DNA of 64,000 nucleotides from an uncultured Clostridia bacterium. Its GTDB lineage: Bacteria > Bacillota > Clostridia > Oscillospirales > Acutalibacteraceae. The notes under the pieces are model-generated. The model had not been told where the DNA came from. It ran no database searches and was given only the letters and a program-made list of their open reading frames with translations. This document shows, piece by piece, positions 18,649 through 26,895 of the stretch. Location: positions 217,093 through 281,092 of the forward strand of contig CALHND010000004.1 in NCBI GenBank assembly GCA_938034875.1, written 5' to 3'. A program made the position numbers and the translations under genes. Position 1 is the first letter of the stretch, and each line of letters opens with the position of its first letter.

Positions 18649-19690
18649 TTATATTCTCCATACATTGTTTTTTTGGCAAATATCCTAAAAACAGTGTTCT
18701 TAGTATTGGAATTTTTCTGATAATGTATTTTGATAAAAGATACGGTACAATTACACCTATAACGCTGCACACCAAAACCATTAACCAAAACATTGGCAAC
18801 GAATATTTAAGTTTAGAATACACAACCTCAATTACAAGCGTAGTGAAATATGAAATTATATAAATATCCATGCTGTAATTTGATAGTATTTTGCAATATT
18901 TTAACGCTTTTGTTTTAGCCAGCAGTAAAGAAATGTTATAAACTCCAATAAAACCAACACAAGCTTTTATTGTTTGTATTATATCGTTAACTATTCCTGT
19001 TGGATGTACAAAAGCAGTTGTAATTATTATAACAGCAAAACAAACTATGCTAATTAATAATTTTTTCTTTGGGGTAATTTTATCGCAAAATTTTGTAATA
19101 TAATCATAATATTCGCGTATAAGTAGCCCCGCTAAGAAAAACACGCAATAAAACACTACTTTTATTAATCCTTCATTATTTTCAAAATTCATAAATTTTA
19201 AAAAACGAGAAAAATAAATGACTATAAATAAAGGTAAAAGTAAAATGAGGTTGAGTTTTTTATGCTCGCCTTTTATGTAACAAACAGAGAAAATGAACAT
19301 TACCATAAATAATGTCCATAGAAACCAAGAACTGCCCATTGGAGATATGCCTATTAGAATTTTCCAAGAATCTGTAATCGAATATTGATTTTTGGCAAAC
19401 TGAGGTATGACAGCTTTTAACACAAGTAAGAAGGCAGATAGTACAACATACGGTACTGCCAAGTGAAGCGTTTTTTTCTTAAGAAAGATTGCTATACCTT
19501 TACCCGCTATATTGTAGTAACAGAATCCGGCAATAATAAAAAATAACTGCATATGAAAACTATAGATAGTATTAAATATTACTGATTGTACTCCTGTATT
19601 ATAATTGCCAAAGAATGAATGGCCGAATACTACAAGTAATATTCCTATTGCTCTAATACAGTCAATTTCTTCATAATATTTTTTGACCAA
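18641..19690 (-). CDS. Acyltransferase family 3 membrane protein
   Basis: A 349-residue polytopic protein of the acyltransferase-3 family. EEIDCIRAIGILLVVFGHSF near residue 6 carries the family's arginine and histidine, and FHMQLFFIIAGFCYYN follows. About ten hydrophobic segments run to the C-terminus. It is divergent from the second acyltransferase of the operon, so the polymer may carry two different acyl decorations. Translation starts at TTG, with GGTGA six bases before it, seven bases after the rfbF stop. It is likely translationally coupled to rfbF and to rfbG, which overlaps its end. Confidence 0.83.
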   Translation of the reverse strand: MVKKYYEEIDCIRAIGILLVVFGHSFFGNYNTGVQSVIFNTIYSFHMQLFFIIAGFCYYNIAGKGIAIFLKKKTLHLAVPYVVLSAFLLVLKAVIPQFAKNQYSITDSWKILIGISPMGSSWFLWTLFMVMFIFSVCYIKGEHKKLNLILLLPLFIVIYFSRFLKFMNFENNEGLIKVVFYCVFFLAGLLIREYYDYITKFCDKITPKKKLLISIVCFAVIIITTAFVHPTGIVNDIIQTIKACVGFIGVYNISLLLAKTKALKYCKILSNYSMDIYIISYFTTLVIEVVYSKLKYSLPMFWLMVLVCSVIGVIVPYLLSKYIIRKIPILRTLFLGYLPKKQCMENINV

Positions 19691-19696
19691 ACAAAG

Positions 19697-20470
19697 TCAC
19701 CAAACTTTCCAATCTGCATTATCTGTTTGCCACAGGTTGTCCAACCTTTCTTTATCACGAAGGGTATCCATGCACTGCCAAAATCCATTATGCTTGTAAC
19801 TCATTAGCTGACCCTCTTTTGCTAATTTTTCAAGAGGTTCTCTTTCTAACATAATGGTATCATCGGCTATGTAATCAATTACACCCGGCTCAAGTACCAT
19901 AAATCCGCCGTTTATCCAACCTGAATCAACCTGGCTTTTCTCTCTGAATGATAAAATTTTACCATCTGAATCAATATCCATAACGCCGAATCGGCTGTCA
20001 GGCTTTATTGCGGTCATTGTTGCAAGCTTACCATGACTTTTGTGGTAATTTAAGAGTTTTTGAATATCTACATTAGCTACACCATCTCCATATGTAAGGA
20101 AGAACGGTTCATCATGTAAATAGTCATTTATTCTTTTAACTCTGCCGCCTGTCATGGTTTCAAGGCCGGTGTCTACAATAGTCACCTTCCAAGGTTCCGC
20201 AATATTGTTATGTACGGTCATTTTTCCGCCGTTTGAAAAATCGAAGGTAACGTCACTGTTATGCAAATAATAATTTGCAAACCATTCTTTTATAACAGTC
20301 TGTTTATAACCCGCACATATTATAAAATCGTTGAAACCATAGTGAGAATACAACTTCATAATATGCCATAAGATCGGTTTATTGCCAATTTCAATCATTG
20401 GCTTTGGCTTCAAATGGCTTTCTTCGGAAATTCGTGTACCGAACCCCCCCGCAAGTATAACTACTTTCAC
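19697..20470 (-). CDS. rfbF: Glucose-1-phosphate cytidylyltransferase
   Basis: A 257-residue nucleotidyltransferase matching RfbF/DdhA, which forms CDP-glucose from CTP and glucose-1-phosphate. KVVILAGGFGTRISEESHLK at the start, KPMIEIGNKPILWHIMKLYS, TYGDGVANVDI and SQVDSGWINGGFMVLEP are diagnostic for the cytidylyltransferase subgroup. It begins at GTG after a GGGAG site. With rfbG downstream it provides CDP-4-keto-6-deoxyglucose. The 3-dehydratase RfbH needed for 3,6-dideoxyhexoses is not in the window. Confidence 0.95.
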   Translation of the reverse strand: MKVVILAGGFGTRISEESHLKPKPMIEIGNKPILWHIMKLYSHYGFNDFIICAGYKQTVIKEWFANYYLHNSDVTFDFSNGGKMTVHNNIAEPWKVTIVDTGLETMTGGRVKRINDYLHDEPFFLTYGDGVANVDIQKLLNYHKSHGKLATMTAIKPDSRFGVMDIDSDGKILSFREKSQVDSGWINGGFMVLEPGVIDYIADDTIMLEREPLEKLAKEGQLMSYKHNGFWQCMDTLRDKERLDNLWQTDNADWKVW

Positions 20471-20491
20471 TAAACTCCCACCCTAGTATTA

Positions 20492-21202
20492 TCATTTAGC
20501 TCCGCGACCTGTAAATACAGTTCCTATAGTCTTTAAAAACACCTTTAAATCTAAAACGAAAGATATATTTTTAACATAATAAAGCTCCATTTGCTGGCGC
20601 TTATTATCTAAATAACCTGCATCATTGCGAGCATAGGCTTGCCAATATCCTGTAAGTCCAGGTCTAACTGAAAGAAACATATCTATACTATCGCCGTAGT
20701 ACTCAAGTTCATCACTTATAACAGGTCTGGGGCCAATTACCGACATATCACCCTTAAATATATTATAAATTTGGGGTAACTCGTCCATGCTTGTCTTTCT
20801 TAATAACTTACCTATTCTCGTTATTCTCGGATCATTATCCAGTTTAAATTCTTTTTTATACTGTTCATATTCATCTTCGGAAAGACATTCTTCCAAATCA
20901 TCTGCATTAACCTTCATGCTTCTGAATTTGAGCATTTTAAACTTTTTGCCATCGCGCCCGATACGAATTTGCTTGTAAAAAACCGGACCGCCGTCATCTA
21001 ACTTAATCAGTAATGCAATAATTAAGAATACAAAAAACAATGCAATTATTGCAAATAATGATGATACTATATCAAATGAACGCTTAAAAACTAAATAAAA
21101 TCTGTTTCTATTCTTAACTGCTGATTCGTCATTCGAACTGTATTCTATTAAATCATTGGAATTATTACATACCAATGTTTCATCAAAACAATTCTTTAAC
21201 AA
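20492..21202 (-). CDS. Initiating undecaprenyl-phosphate sugar-1-phosphate transferase
   Basis: A 236-residue protein of the bacterial sugar transferase family (WcaJ/RfbP/PglC-type). One N-terminal membrane hairpin (about residues 40-66) is followed by GGPVFYKQIRIGRDGKKFKM, LKFRSM, DELPQIYNIFKGDMSVIGPR and RPGLTGYWQA, the standard catalytic motifs. It starts repeat-unit synthesis by loading a sugar-phosphate on undecaprenyl phosphate. It is the first gene of the polysaccharide operon. Translation begins at TTG: an in-frame stop lies two codons upstream and AGGAG lies about 11 bases before it, so expression may be weak. Confidence 0.92.
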   Translation of the reverse strand: MLKNCFDETLVCNNSNDLIEYSSNDESAVKNRNRFYLVFKRSFDIVSSLFAIIALFFVFLIIALLIKLDDGGPVFYKQIRIGRDGKKFKMLKFRSMKVNADDLEECLSEDEYEQYKKEFKLDNDPRITRIGKLLRKTSMDELPQIYNIFKGDMSVIGPRPVISDELEYYGDSIDMFLSVRPGLTGYWQAYARNDAGYLDNKRQQMELYYVKNISFVLDLKVFLKTIGTVFTGRGAK

Positions 21203-21283
21203 AATTCACACGCTCCTAAAGTCATTAATTATGCAATTATCAATAAAATTTAATGCAAAAATCATTAAAAATCATTACTTCTT

Positions 21284-21312
21284 ATCATAACATATAAAAG
21301 CACAATCGTCAA
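21284..21312 (-). promoter_or_regulatory. Sigma-A type promoter of the polysaccharide operon
   Basis: On the minus strand TTGACG (21307-21312) and TATGAT (21284-21289) are separated by exactly 17 bases, about 80 bases before the first gene of the operon. No other promoter of this quality was noticed in the 20 kb downstream. Confidence 0.75.
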
Positions 21313-21396
21313 TAATATTAATATTTAAATAAATATGTAAGGCATACCAACACTGTTAAATTTAAACTTAGATATAATATGCTTTAATAGCAAATA

Positions 21397-21425
21397 TTGA
21401 TATTTTTTTACATTTCTGATATAAT
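21397..21425 (+). promoter_or_regulatory. Sigma-A type promoter of the murD operon
   Basis: TTGATA (21397-21402) and TATAAT (21420-21425) are spaced by 17 bases and lie about 40 bases before the murD start codon. It is divergent from the polysaccharide promoter about 85 bases away. Confidence 0.75.
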
Positions 21426-21464
21426 ATTAAAGTTAGTTAATAACATTTGAAAGGTAGTTACATA

Positions 21465-22850
21465 ATGAATACAGCAGACAAGTTTTTTAATGAAATTAAA
21501 GGTAAAAAAATCGCATTTTGCGGAATTGGAAAAAGTAATCTTCCGCTAATATATAAATTTTTGGAAAAAGGCGCCAAAGTTTACGCCTGTGACAAAAGAG
21601 AACGCTCATCGCTCGCGGCCGGTCAAGCCGAAGAACTTGAAGCCGCCGGAGCTAAGCTCGTTTTAGGCGAGGGATACCTTGAAAACCTTGATGTAGATAT
21701 GATATTCCGTACACCTGGCATGAACTTTTATTTACCTGAACTTACCGAGGCACGCAAAAATGGTATAGTTGTAACTTCCGAAATGGAAGTGTTTTTTGAC
21801 CTTTGCCCATGCAAAATATTTGCCATAACCGGATCGGATGGAAAAACTACAACTACAACACTCATTGCGACAATGCTTAAAGAACAAGGTTATCGTGTAC
21901 ACCTTGGTGGTAACATTGGAACGCCGCTTCTGCCTCAAATTGACGATATAGGTGAAAACGATATTGCAGTTGCAGAGCTCAGCTCATTCCAACTCATTTC
22001 CATGCGAAAGAGCCCTGATGTAGCTCTTGTTACAAATGTGGCACCTAATCACCTTGATGTGCATAAAACTATGGATGAATATATTGATGCAAAGAAAAAC
22101 ATTCTCATTCATCAAACCGCATTTTCTCGTACAGTTTTAAACGCTGACAATGAAATTACACGCTCGTTTTTACCAGATGTACGTGGTGAGCAGGCGTTTT
22201 TCAGCTACAACGGCGCGGTCCAAAAGGGCGCTTTTTTAGATGGCGACGATATATGTGTTGCTGACAAAAACGGTGTAACCAAAATTATGAACAAGCATTC
22301 GATTCGAATCCCCGGTGAGCACAATGTTGAAAACTATCTTGCCGCAATTTCCGCTGTATGGGGATATGTAGATGTGGAAAACATAATAAAAGTTGCTCGT
22401 GAATTTGGCGGCGTTGAGCACAGAATAGAATTTGTTCGTGAGATAAACGGAGTAAAATATTATAATGACTCTATTGCTACAAGTCCAACACGAACAATAG
22501 CAGGATTAAAAGCATTTAAGCAAAAGCTAATTGTTATTGCAGGCGGCTATGATAAGCATATTCCCTTTGAACCGCTTGCTCCATATGCTGTTGAAAAAAT
22601 CAAAACTCTAATTTTATCAGGACCTACCGCTACCGCTATTGAAAAAGCAATCCGTGAATGTGATGGATTTGACGATTGCGGCATGAATATTATTCACTCC
22701 GATAACCTTGAGCAATCAGTAAAAATTGCTCACGAATTAGCTAAAGATGGCGATATTGTTACTCTAAGCCCCGCCTGCGCCAGCTTTGATGCATATCCTA
22801 ATTTTGAGGAGCGAGGCAACCATTTTAAAAAGCTGGTAAATGAACTTTAA
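21465..22850 (+). CDS. murD: UDP-N-acetylmuramoyl-L-alanine--D-glutamate ligase
   Basis: MurD adds D-glutamate to UDP-MurNAc-L-Ala in peptidoglycan precursor synthesis (cytoplasm). The ATG at 21465 is chosen over the in-frame TTG six codons upstream because AAGGTAG lies just before it; this gives 461 residues, normal for MurD. Landmarks are IAFCGIGKSNLPL (UDP-binding N-terminal domain), ITGSDGKTTTTTL (ATP P-loop, about residue 120), NVAPNHLDVHKTMDEY, the NDSIATSPTRT loop and LSPACASFDAYPNFEERG at the C-terminus. It leads an operon with two aminopeptidases rather than sitting in a mur/division cluster. Confidence 0.96.
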   Translation: MNTADKFFNEIKGKKIAFCGIGKSNLPLIYKFLEKGAKVYACDKRERSSLAAGQAEELEAAGAKLVLGEGYLENLDVDMIFRTPGMNFYLPELTEARKNGIVVTSEMEVFFDLCPCKIFAITGSDGKTTTTTLIATMLKEQGYRVHLGGNIGTPLLPQIDDIGENDIAVAELSSFQLISMRKSPDVALVTNVAPNHLDVHKTMDEYIDAKKNILIHQTAFSRTVLNADNEITRSFLPDVRGEQAFFSYNGAVQKGAFLDGDDICVADKNGVTKIMNKHSIRIPGEHNVENYLAAISAVWGYVDVENIIKVAREFGGVEHRIEFVREINGVKYYNDSIATSPTRTIAGLKAFKQKLIVIAGGYDKHIPFEPLAPYAVEKIKTLILSGPTATAIEKAIRECDGFDDCGMNIIHSDNLEQSVKIAHELAKDGDIVTLSPACASFDAYPNFEERGNHFKKLVNEL

Positions 22851-22860
22851 GGAGCCAAAT

Positions 22861-23868
22861 ATGGAAGTAAAAGAGCTATTAAAAGCACTGTCTAATGCAA
22901 ACGGTGTTACGGGACTTAACGATGCTATAGAAATTGCTGAAAAAGAACTGTCAAAACTGGGACAAGTTGAATGTGATAACATGGGCGGATTAGCAGCTAA
23001 AATTGAAGGCAAGTCAAACTATACTATACTGCTTGACGCACATATTGACGAAATTGGAATGATAGTCACCGAAATTGATGAAGATTTTATTCGTGTTGCT
23101 GAATGCGGCGGAATAGACGTACGAGTTTTAATTTCTCAAGAAGTAATAATTCATGGTAAAAAAGATATTTTCGGTGTTTTTTGCTCTGTCCCGCCTCACT
23201 TGAAAAGTGAAAAAGACACTGTGCCAAAGATTACCGAAATGGCAATAGATGTCGGCATGAAACATGACGACATAATTAAGATTGTTTCCGTCGGCGACAG
23301 AGTATCATTCAGACAAAAGGCCGCAGAAATGGTTAATGGAAGAATCACTGGCAAGTCACTGGACAACAGAGCCGGTTGTGCCGCTGTAATTGAGGCTGCA
23401 AAGATGCTTTGTGAAGGTGGTACACCTCCCTGCAACTTAATCGTGTCTCTTTCGGCGCAAGAAGAGCTTGGTTTAAGAGGCGCAAGAACCGCAGCATACA
23501 AATATTCACCCGATGAAGCTATTGTTGTTGATGTCAGCTTCGGCTCGTTTCCGAGTATTCCAAAGCAAAAGACAGGAAAACTCGGTGGTGGCCCTATGAT
23601 TGGCATCTCCCCCATTACCGACCGCATTATGACCGCAAAACTGCAGGAAATAGCAGAAAAGTGTAACATTCCTTACCAGTGTGAAGTTTGCCCATCATCA
23701 ACAGGCACAAATGCAGATGTTATTTCTGTTACTAAATCCGGCATTCGTACAGCGCTTACTTCTATAGCGTTGCTTAATATGCACACGCCCGCAGAGGTAA
23801 TTGCAATAGATGATGTTACTAATACCGCTAAACTAATTGCAGAATACGTCAGAAAGGCTGTTGACTAA
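22861..23868 (+). CDS. M42 family aminopeptidase
   Basis: A 335-residue di-metal aminopeptidase of peptidase family M42 (glutamyl aminopeptidase/PepA-like, cytoplasmic). The start is at 22861 after an AAGGAG site. Metal and catalytic residues are visible in LLDAHIDEIGMI (His and Glu), LDNRAGCAAVIEA (bridging Asp), SAQEELGLRGART (catalytic Glu-Glu), IVVDVSFGSFP (Asp) and LLNMHTPAEVI (last His). It lies 10 bases after murD and one base before a second, divergent M42 gene. It probably trims short peptides. Confidence 0.9.
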   Translation: MEVKELLKALSNANGVTGLNDAIEIAEKELSKLGQVECDNMGGLAAKIEGKSNYTILLDAHIDEIGMIVTEIDEDFIRVAECGGIDVRVLISQEVIIHGKKDIFGVFCSVPPHLKSEKDTVPKITEMAIDVGMKHDDIIKIVSVGDRVSFRQKAAEMVNGRITGKSLDNRAGCAAVIEAAKMLCEGGTPPCNLIVSLSAQEELGLRGARTAAYKYSPDEAIVVDVSFGSFPSIPKQKTGKLGGGPMIGISPITDRIMTAKLQEIAEKCNIPYQCEVCPSSTGTNADVISVTKSGIRTALTSIALLNMHTPAEVIAIDDVTNTAKLIAEYVRKAVD

Positions 23869-23869
23869 T

Positions 23870-24889
23870 ATGATTAATTGTTTGAAAAATTTATGCGAGC
23901 TCGACGGCGTTTCGGGAAACGAATCTGCAGTAGCAAAATATATTATAGATGAAATTTCGCCGTATGCTGATTATTACGTTGATCCACTTGGTAGTGTAAT
24001 TGCTCATAAAAAGGGTGCATTAAAAGGTGCAAAACGCGTTTTGTTTGATGCACACATGGATGAGGTTGGATTTATAATCACAAGTATAAAAGATGATGGT
24101 CTGCTGACATTTTCATGTATAGGAGGCATTAATACTGATGTATTACTTGCACGCAGAGTAAAAATCGATAATATTTTCGGAGTTATTTGCGTTAAACCCG
24201 TGCATATGCTGTCTGCTGATGAAAAAAGCAAGTTACCTGATAAAGACAGCTTGGTTATTGATATTGGAGCTGAATCAAAAGAAGATGCTGAAAAATATGT
24301 CAAAGTCGGCGATACCGCCGTGTTTGACAGCGATTGGGTTGAATTTGGCGACAATAAAATTAAAGCAAGAGCTCTTGATGACCGTGCAGGATGCGCTATA
24401 ATGATTAACCTCATTAAATCTGAAATGCCCTTTGATGCATGGTTTTCTTTTTCTGTTCAGGAAGAAGTGGGCTTACGCGGTGCAAAAGCTACCGCTTATA
24501 ATGTTAACCCCGATTTTGCAATTGCTATAGAAACAACTACAGCATGTGATATTGCTGATACACCGGAACACAAAACTGTTTGTTGCCTTAACAAAGGTGC
24601 AGTAGTATCTTTTATGGACGGTTCTACAATTTATCAAAAGTCGCTTATTGACGCTGCCCTTAATGTTGCTAAAGACAAAAACACGCCAATTCAGATAAAG
24701 CGTGGCACTTCAGGCGGTAATAATGCTGGTGCAATTCATCTTACACGCGAAGGCATACGCACGCTTGCTTTGTCGGTTCCCTGCCGCTATCTACATTCGG
24801 CTGAATGTGTTATAGATAAACGCGACCTTGAATCGGTTGAAGTAGTTGCTAAAGGTGTCTTTGAGCAGATGGCTGACGGTAAATTATGA
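23870..24889 (+). CDS. M42 family aminopeptidase, second copy
   Basis: A second M42 metallopeptidase of 339 residues, paralogous to the preceding gene but clearly diverged. FDAHMDEVGFIIT, LDDRAGCAIMIN, SVQEEVGLRGAKA, IAIETTTACD and YLHSAECVI supply the metal ligands and catalytic glutamates; the aspartate ligand of the first copy is a glutamate (IETT) here. The start is set at the ATG at 23870, immediately after the stop of the first copy; upstream TTG codons in frame are alternatives because the Shine-Dalgarno is weak. M42 enzymes form dodecameric shells, so a mixed assembly is conceivable but not shown. Confidence 0.88.
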   Translation: MINCLKNLCELDGVSGNESAVAKYIIDEISPYADYYVDPLGSVIAHKKGALKGAKRVLFDAHMDEVGFIITSIKDDGLLTFSCIGGINTDVLLARRVKIDNIFGVICVKPVHMLSADEKSKLPDKDSLVIDIGAESKEDAEKYVKVGDTAVFDSDWVEFGDNKIKARALDDRAGCAIMINLIKSEMPFDAWFSFSVQEEVGLRGAKATAYNVNPDFAIAIETTTACDIADTPEHKTVCCLNKGAVVSFMDGSTIYQKSLIDAALNVAKDKNTPIQIKRGTSGGNNAGAIHLTREGIRTLALSVPCRYLHSAECVIDKRDLESVEVVAKGVFEQMADGKL

Positions 24890-25578
24890 TATCTATTTTA
24901 AATGAAGCAATTCCAGTCATGGAACCTTCAGCGGCATCGGTGCGAATACTTTCACTATACGAATCATACGGTTGCAACTTTGATTTTTTAAGATTTTATA
25001 CACAAAAAGTCAATGATGTTTGCACAGCTGTAATTTCGGTAATGGATAATCACGCCACAGTGCATGAGGTAAAAAGTGCTGACTATGACGAATTGCTTCA
25101 GTTTCTTTGTGCAATCGGTTGTGAAACTGTTTTTAGTGAAAGCACTATGCCACTAAAATCTATTGAAAGCGGAACAGTAATGCATTACTCATCAGTTGGC
25201 GCAAAAAGTAAGATTTGCGAAGAAGTCAACCTAACTGCAGTATATAATATTATGTCAACCTGTTTTGCAATGCCCGATTTTAATATATGGTATCCCGATA
25301 TTTCACACAGAATAAGACACGGTGGAGCAACTGCAGTTTTGAATAATAATGGTTGCGCTGTTGCTTTAACAAGCAGCAAAGGAGCACTGATCAGCGGCAT
25401 TTGCGTTGATAAATATAAACGCAACAAAGGCAACGGAACGTATATTTTGCAAAGCCTGCTTTCTTCAATTAATGCAAAAGATATTTTTGCTTTAATTGAA
25501 GAAAACGGACCAATTAATTTTTATAAAAAAAACGGGTTCTCCCCTATTGGAAAATTCAATACATATAAGGTGAAATAA
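24886..25578 (+). CDS. GNAT family N-acetyltransferase
   Basis: A 230-residue protein whose C-terminal half looks like a GNAT acetyltransferase: GICVDKYKRNKGNGTYILQS near residue 168 carries the acetyl-CoA pyrophosphate loop (R/QxxGxG), and NFYKKNGFSPIGKFNTYKV is the usual final strand. The N-terminal half has no motif that I recognise. The ATG overlaps the stop of the preceding M42 gene (ATGA), and the next gene starts directly after its stop. The acceptor is unknown; peptide or amino-acid acetylation would suit the neighbours, which is inference. Confidence 0.72.
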   Translation: MISILNEAIPVMEPSAASVRILSLYESYGCNFDFLRFYTQKVNDVCTAVISVMDNHATVHEVKSADYDELLQFLCAIGCETVFSESTMPLKSIESGTVMHYSSVGAKSKICEEVNLTAVYNIMSTCFAMPDFNIWYPDISHRIRHGGATAVLNNNGCAVALTSSKGALISGICVDKYKRNKGNGTYILQSLLSSINAKDIFALIEENGPINFYKKNGFSPIGKFNTYKVK

Positions 25579-26832
25579 ATGAAACAGAATTTCTTTAACA
25601 TCAGTGATGAAACATATAAATACGATGCTAAAGCATTAGAATTATGTAAACAAAAATTTGATGAAATAAACGAAATTACGGAATACAATCAAACTAAAAT
25701 GCTATCTGCTTTTATCAAAAACGGTGTAAGCGAGTCGCATTTTGCCAGTTCCACCGGATACGGATACGGTGACCGTGGACGCGAAACACTTGATAAGGTT
25801 TTTGCCGACGCAGTTGGCGCTGAAAGTGCGATAATCCGCCATAATTTTGTATGCGGCACTCATGCGCTTACCGTCGCATTATTCGGAATACTTCGACCTA
25901 ACGACACAATGCTGTGTGTTACAGGCCGTCCTTACGATACACTTGTCGGTGTTATCGGCATTGATGAAGTTACCGATGGTTCATTGCGTGAATTTGGAAT
26001 CAATTACGAGCAAGTTGACCTCATTGACGGTGAGGTTGATATAGATTGTATCGTTGAAAAGCTAAAAACTAAACATTATAAAATGGCTTATATTCAACGC
26101 TCATGCGGATACGCTATCAGACGTCCATTAAATATATGCGACATTGAAAAAATATCAAAAGCTGTTAAATCTGTATCACCCGATACGATTGTAATGGTCG
26201 ATAACTGTTATGGCGAATTTGTTGAGTGTGACGAGCCGGTATCGCACGGTGCCGATATTATAGCAGGGTCACTAATTAAAAACCCCGGTGGAGCAATTGC
26301 CCCGACCGGTGGATACATTGCAGGAAAAACAGAGCTGGTTGAACAATGTGCAAACCGTTTGACTGTACCCGGCATAGGTGGCGAGGTAGGTGCAACTCTT
26401 GGAACCAACCGCGAGCTGTTTATGGGACTATTTAACGCCCCTCATGTTGTCGGTGAAGCACTAAAAACGGCTGTATACGCTGCCGCTTTGCTTGAAGTTA
26501 TGGGTTATGAAACTTATCCTAAATACGATGCAAAACGAGCTGACATTATTCAAACTGTCAAACTTTCAAATGCACAAAGAGTTGTTGACTTCTGCCACGG
26601 AATGCAGTCGGGCGCACCTATTGATTCATTTGTAGTTCCTGAGCCATGGGCAATGCCCGGCTATGACTGCGAGGTAATAATGGCCGCCGGTGCTTTTACT
26701 CTCGGAGCTTCAATAGAACTATCTTGTGATGCTCCCCTGCGTGAGCCTTACGCCGTTTGGATGCAGGGTGGAATTAACTTTCACAGTGCAAGAATGGGCA
26801 TTTTACTTGCGGTCGAGTCAATGAATAAGTAA
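25579..26832 (+). CDS. PLP-dependent lyase, methionine gamma-lyase/aluminium-resistance family
   Basis: A 417-residue fold-type I PLP enzyme of the family long annotated as aluminium resistance protein and now often as methionine gamma-lyase family (YnbB-like). GYGYGDRGRETLDKVFADAV near residue 54 is a family hallmark, HNFVCGTHALTVALFG forms the cofactor phosphate site, MVDNCYGEFVE holds the PLP-pairing aspartate, and GSLIKNPGGAIAPTGGYIAG contains the likely Schiff-base lysine. The start codon follows the GNAT stop without a gap. It is the last gene of the murD operon and is followed by a strong terminator. Substrate is not established for this subfamily. Confidence 0.85.
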   Translation: MKQNFFNISDETYKYDAKALELCKQKFDEINEITEYNQTKMLSAFIKNGVSESHFASSTGYGYGDRGRETLDKVFADAVGAESAIIRHNFVCGTHALTVALFGILRPNDTMLCVTGRPYDTLVGVIGIDEVTDGSLREFGINYEQVDLIDGEVDIDCIVEKLKTKHYKMAYIQRSCGYAIRRPLNICDIEKISKAVKSVSPDTIVMVDNCYGEFVECDEPVSHGADIIAGSLIKNPGGAIAPTGGYIAGKTELVEQCANRLTVPGIGGEVGATLGTNRELFMGLFNAPHVVGEALKTAVYAAALLEVMGYETYPKYDAKRADIIQTVKLSNAQRVVDFCHGMQSGAPIDSFVVPEPWAMPGYDCEVIMAAGAFTLGASIELSCDAPLREPYAVWMQGGINFHSARMGILLAVESMNK

Positions 26833-26854
26833 CCAAATTATTATATAAAAAATT

Positions 26855-26895
26855 AAAGCGCTTTGTGTTAACTAAACACAAAGCGCTTTTTATTA
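26855..26895. terminator. Bidirectional hairpin terminator
   Basis: A perfect 15-base-pair stem (26855-26869 with 26875-26889) with a five-base loop. T-rich tails lie on both sides, so it can end the murD operon on the plus strand and the oadB operon on the minus strand. Confidence 0.9.

Noticed and set aside
25579..26832. PLP enzyme considered as the missing RfbH (CDP-4-keto-6-deoxyglucose 3-dehydratase)
   Set aside because: It has the GYGYGDRGR and GSLIKNPGG motifs of the methionine gamma-lyase/aluminium-resistance family, a Schiff-base lysine (RfbH lacks it), and lies in another operon.
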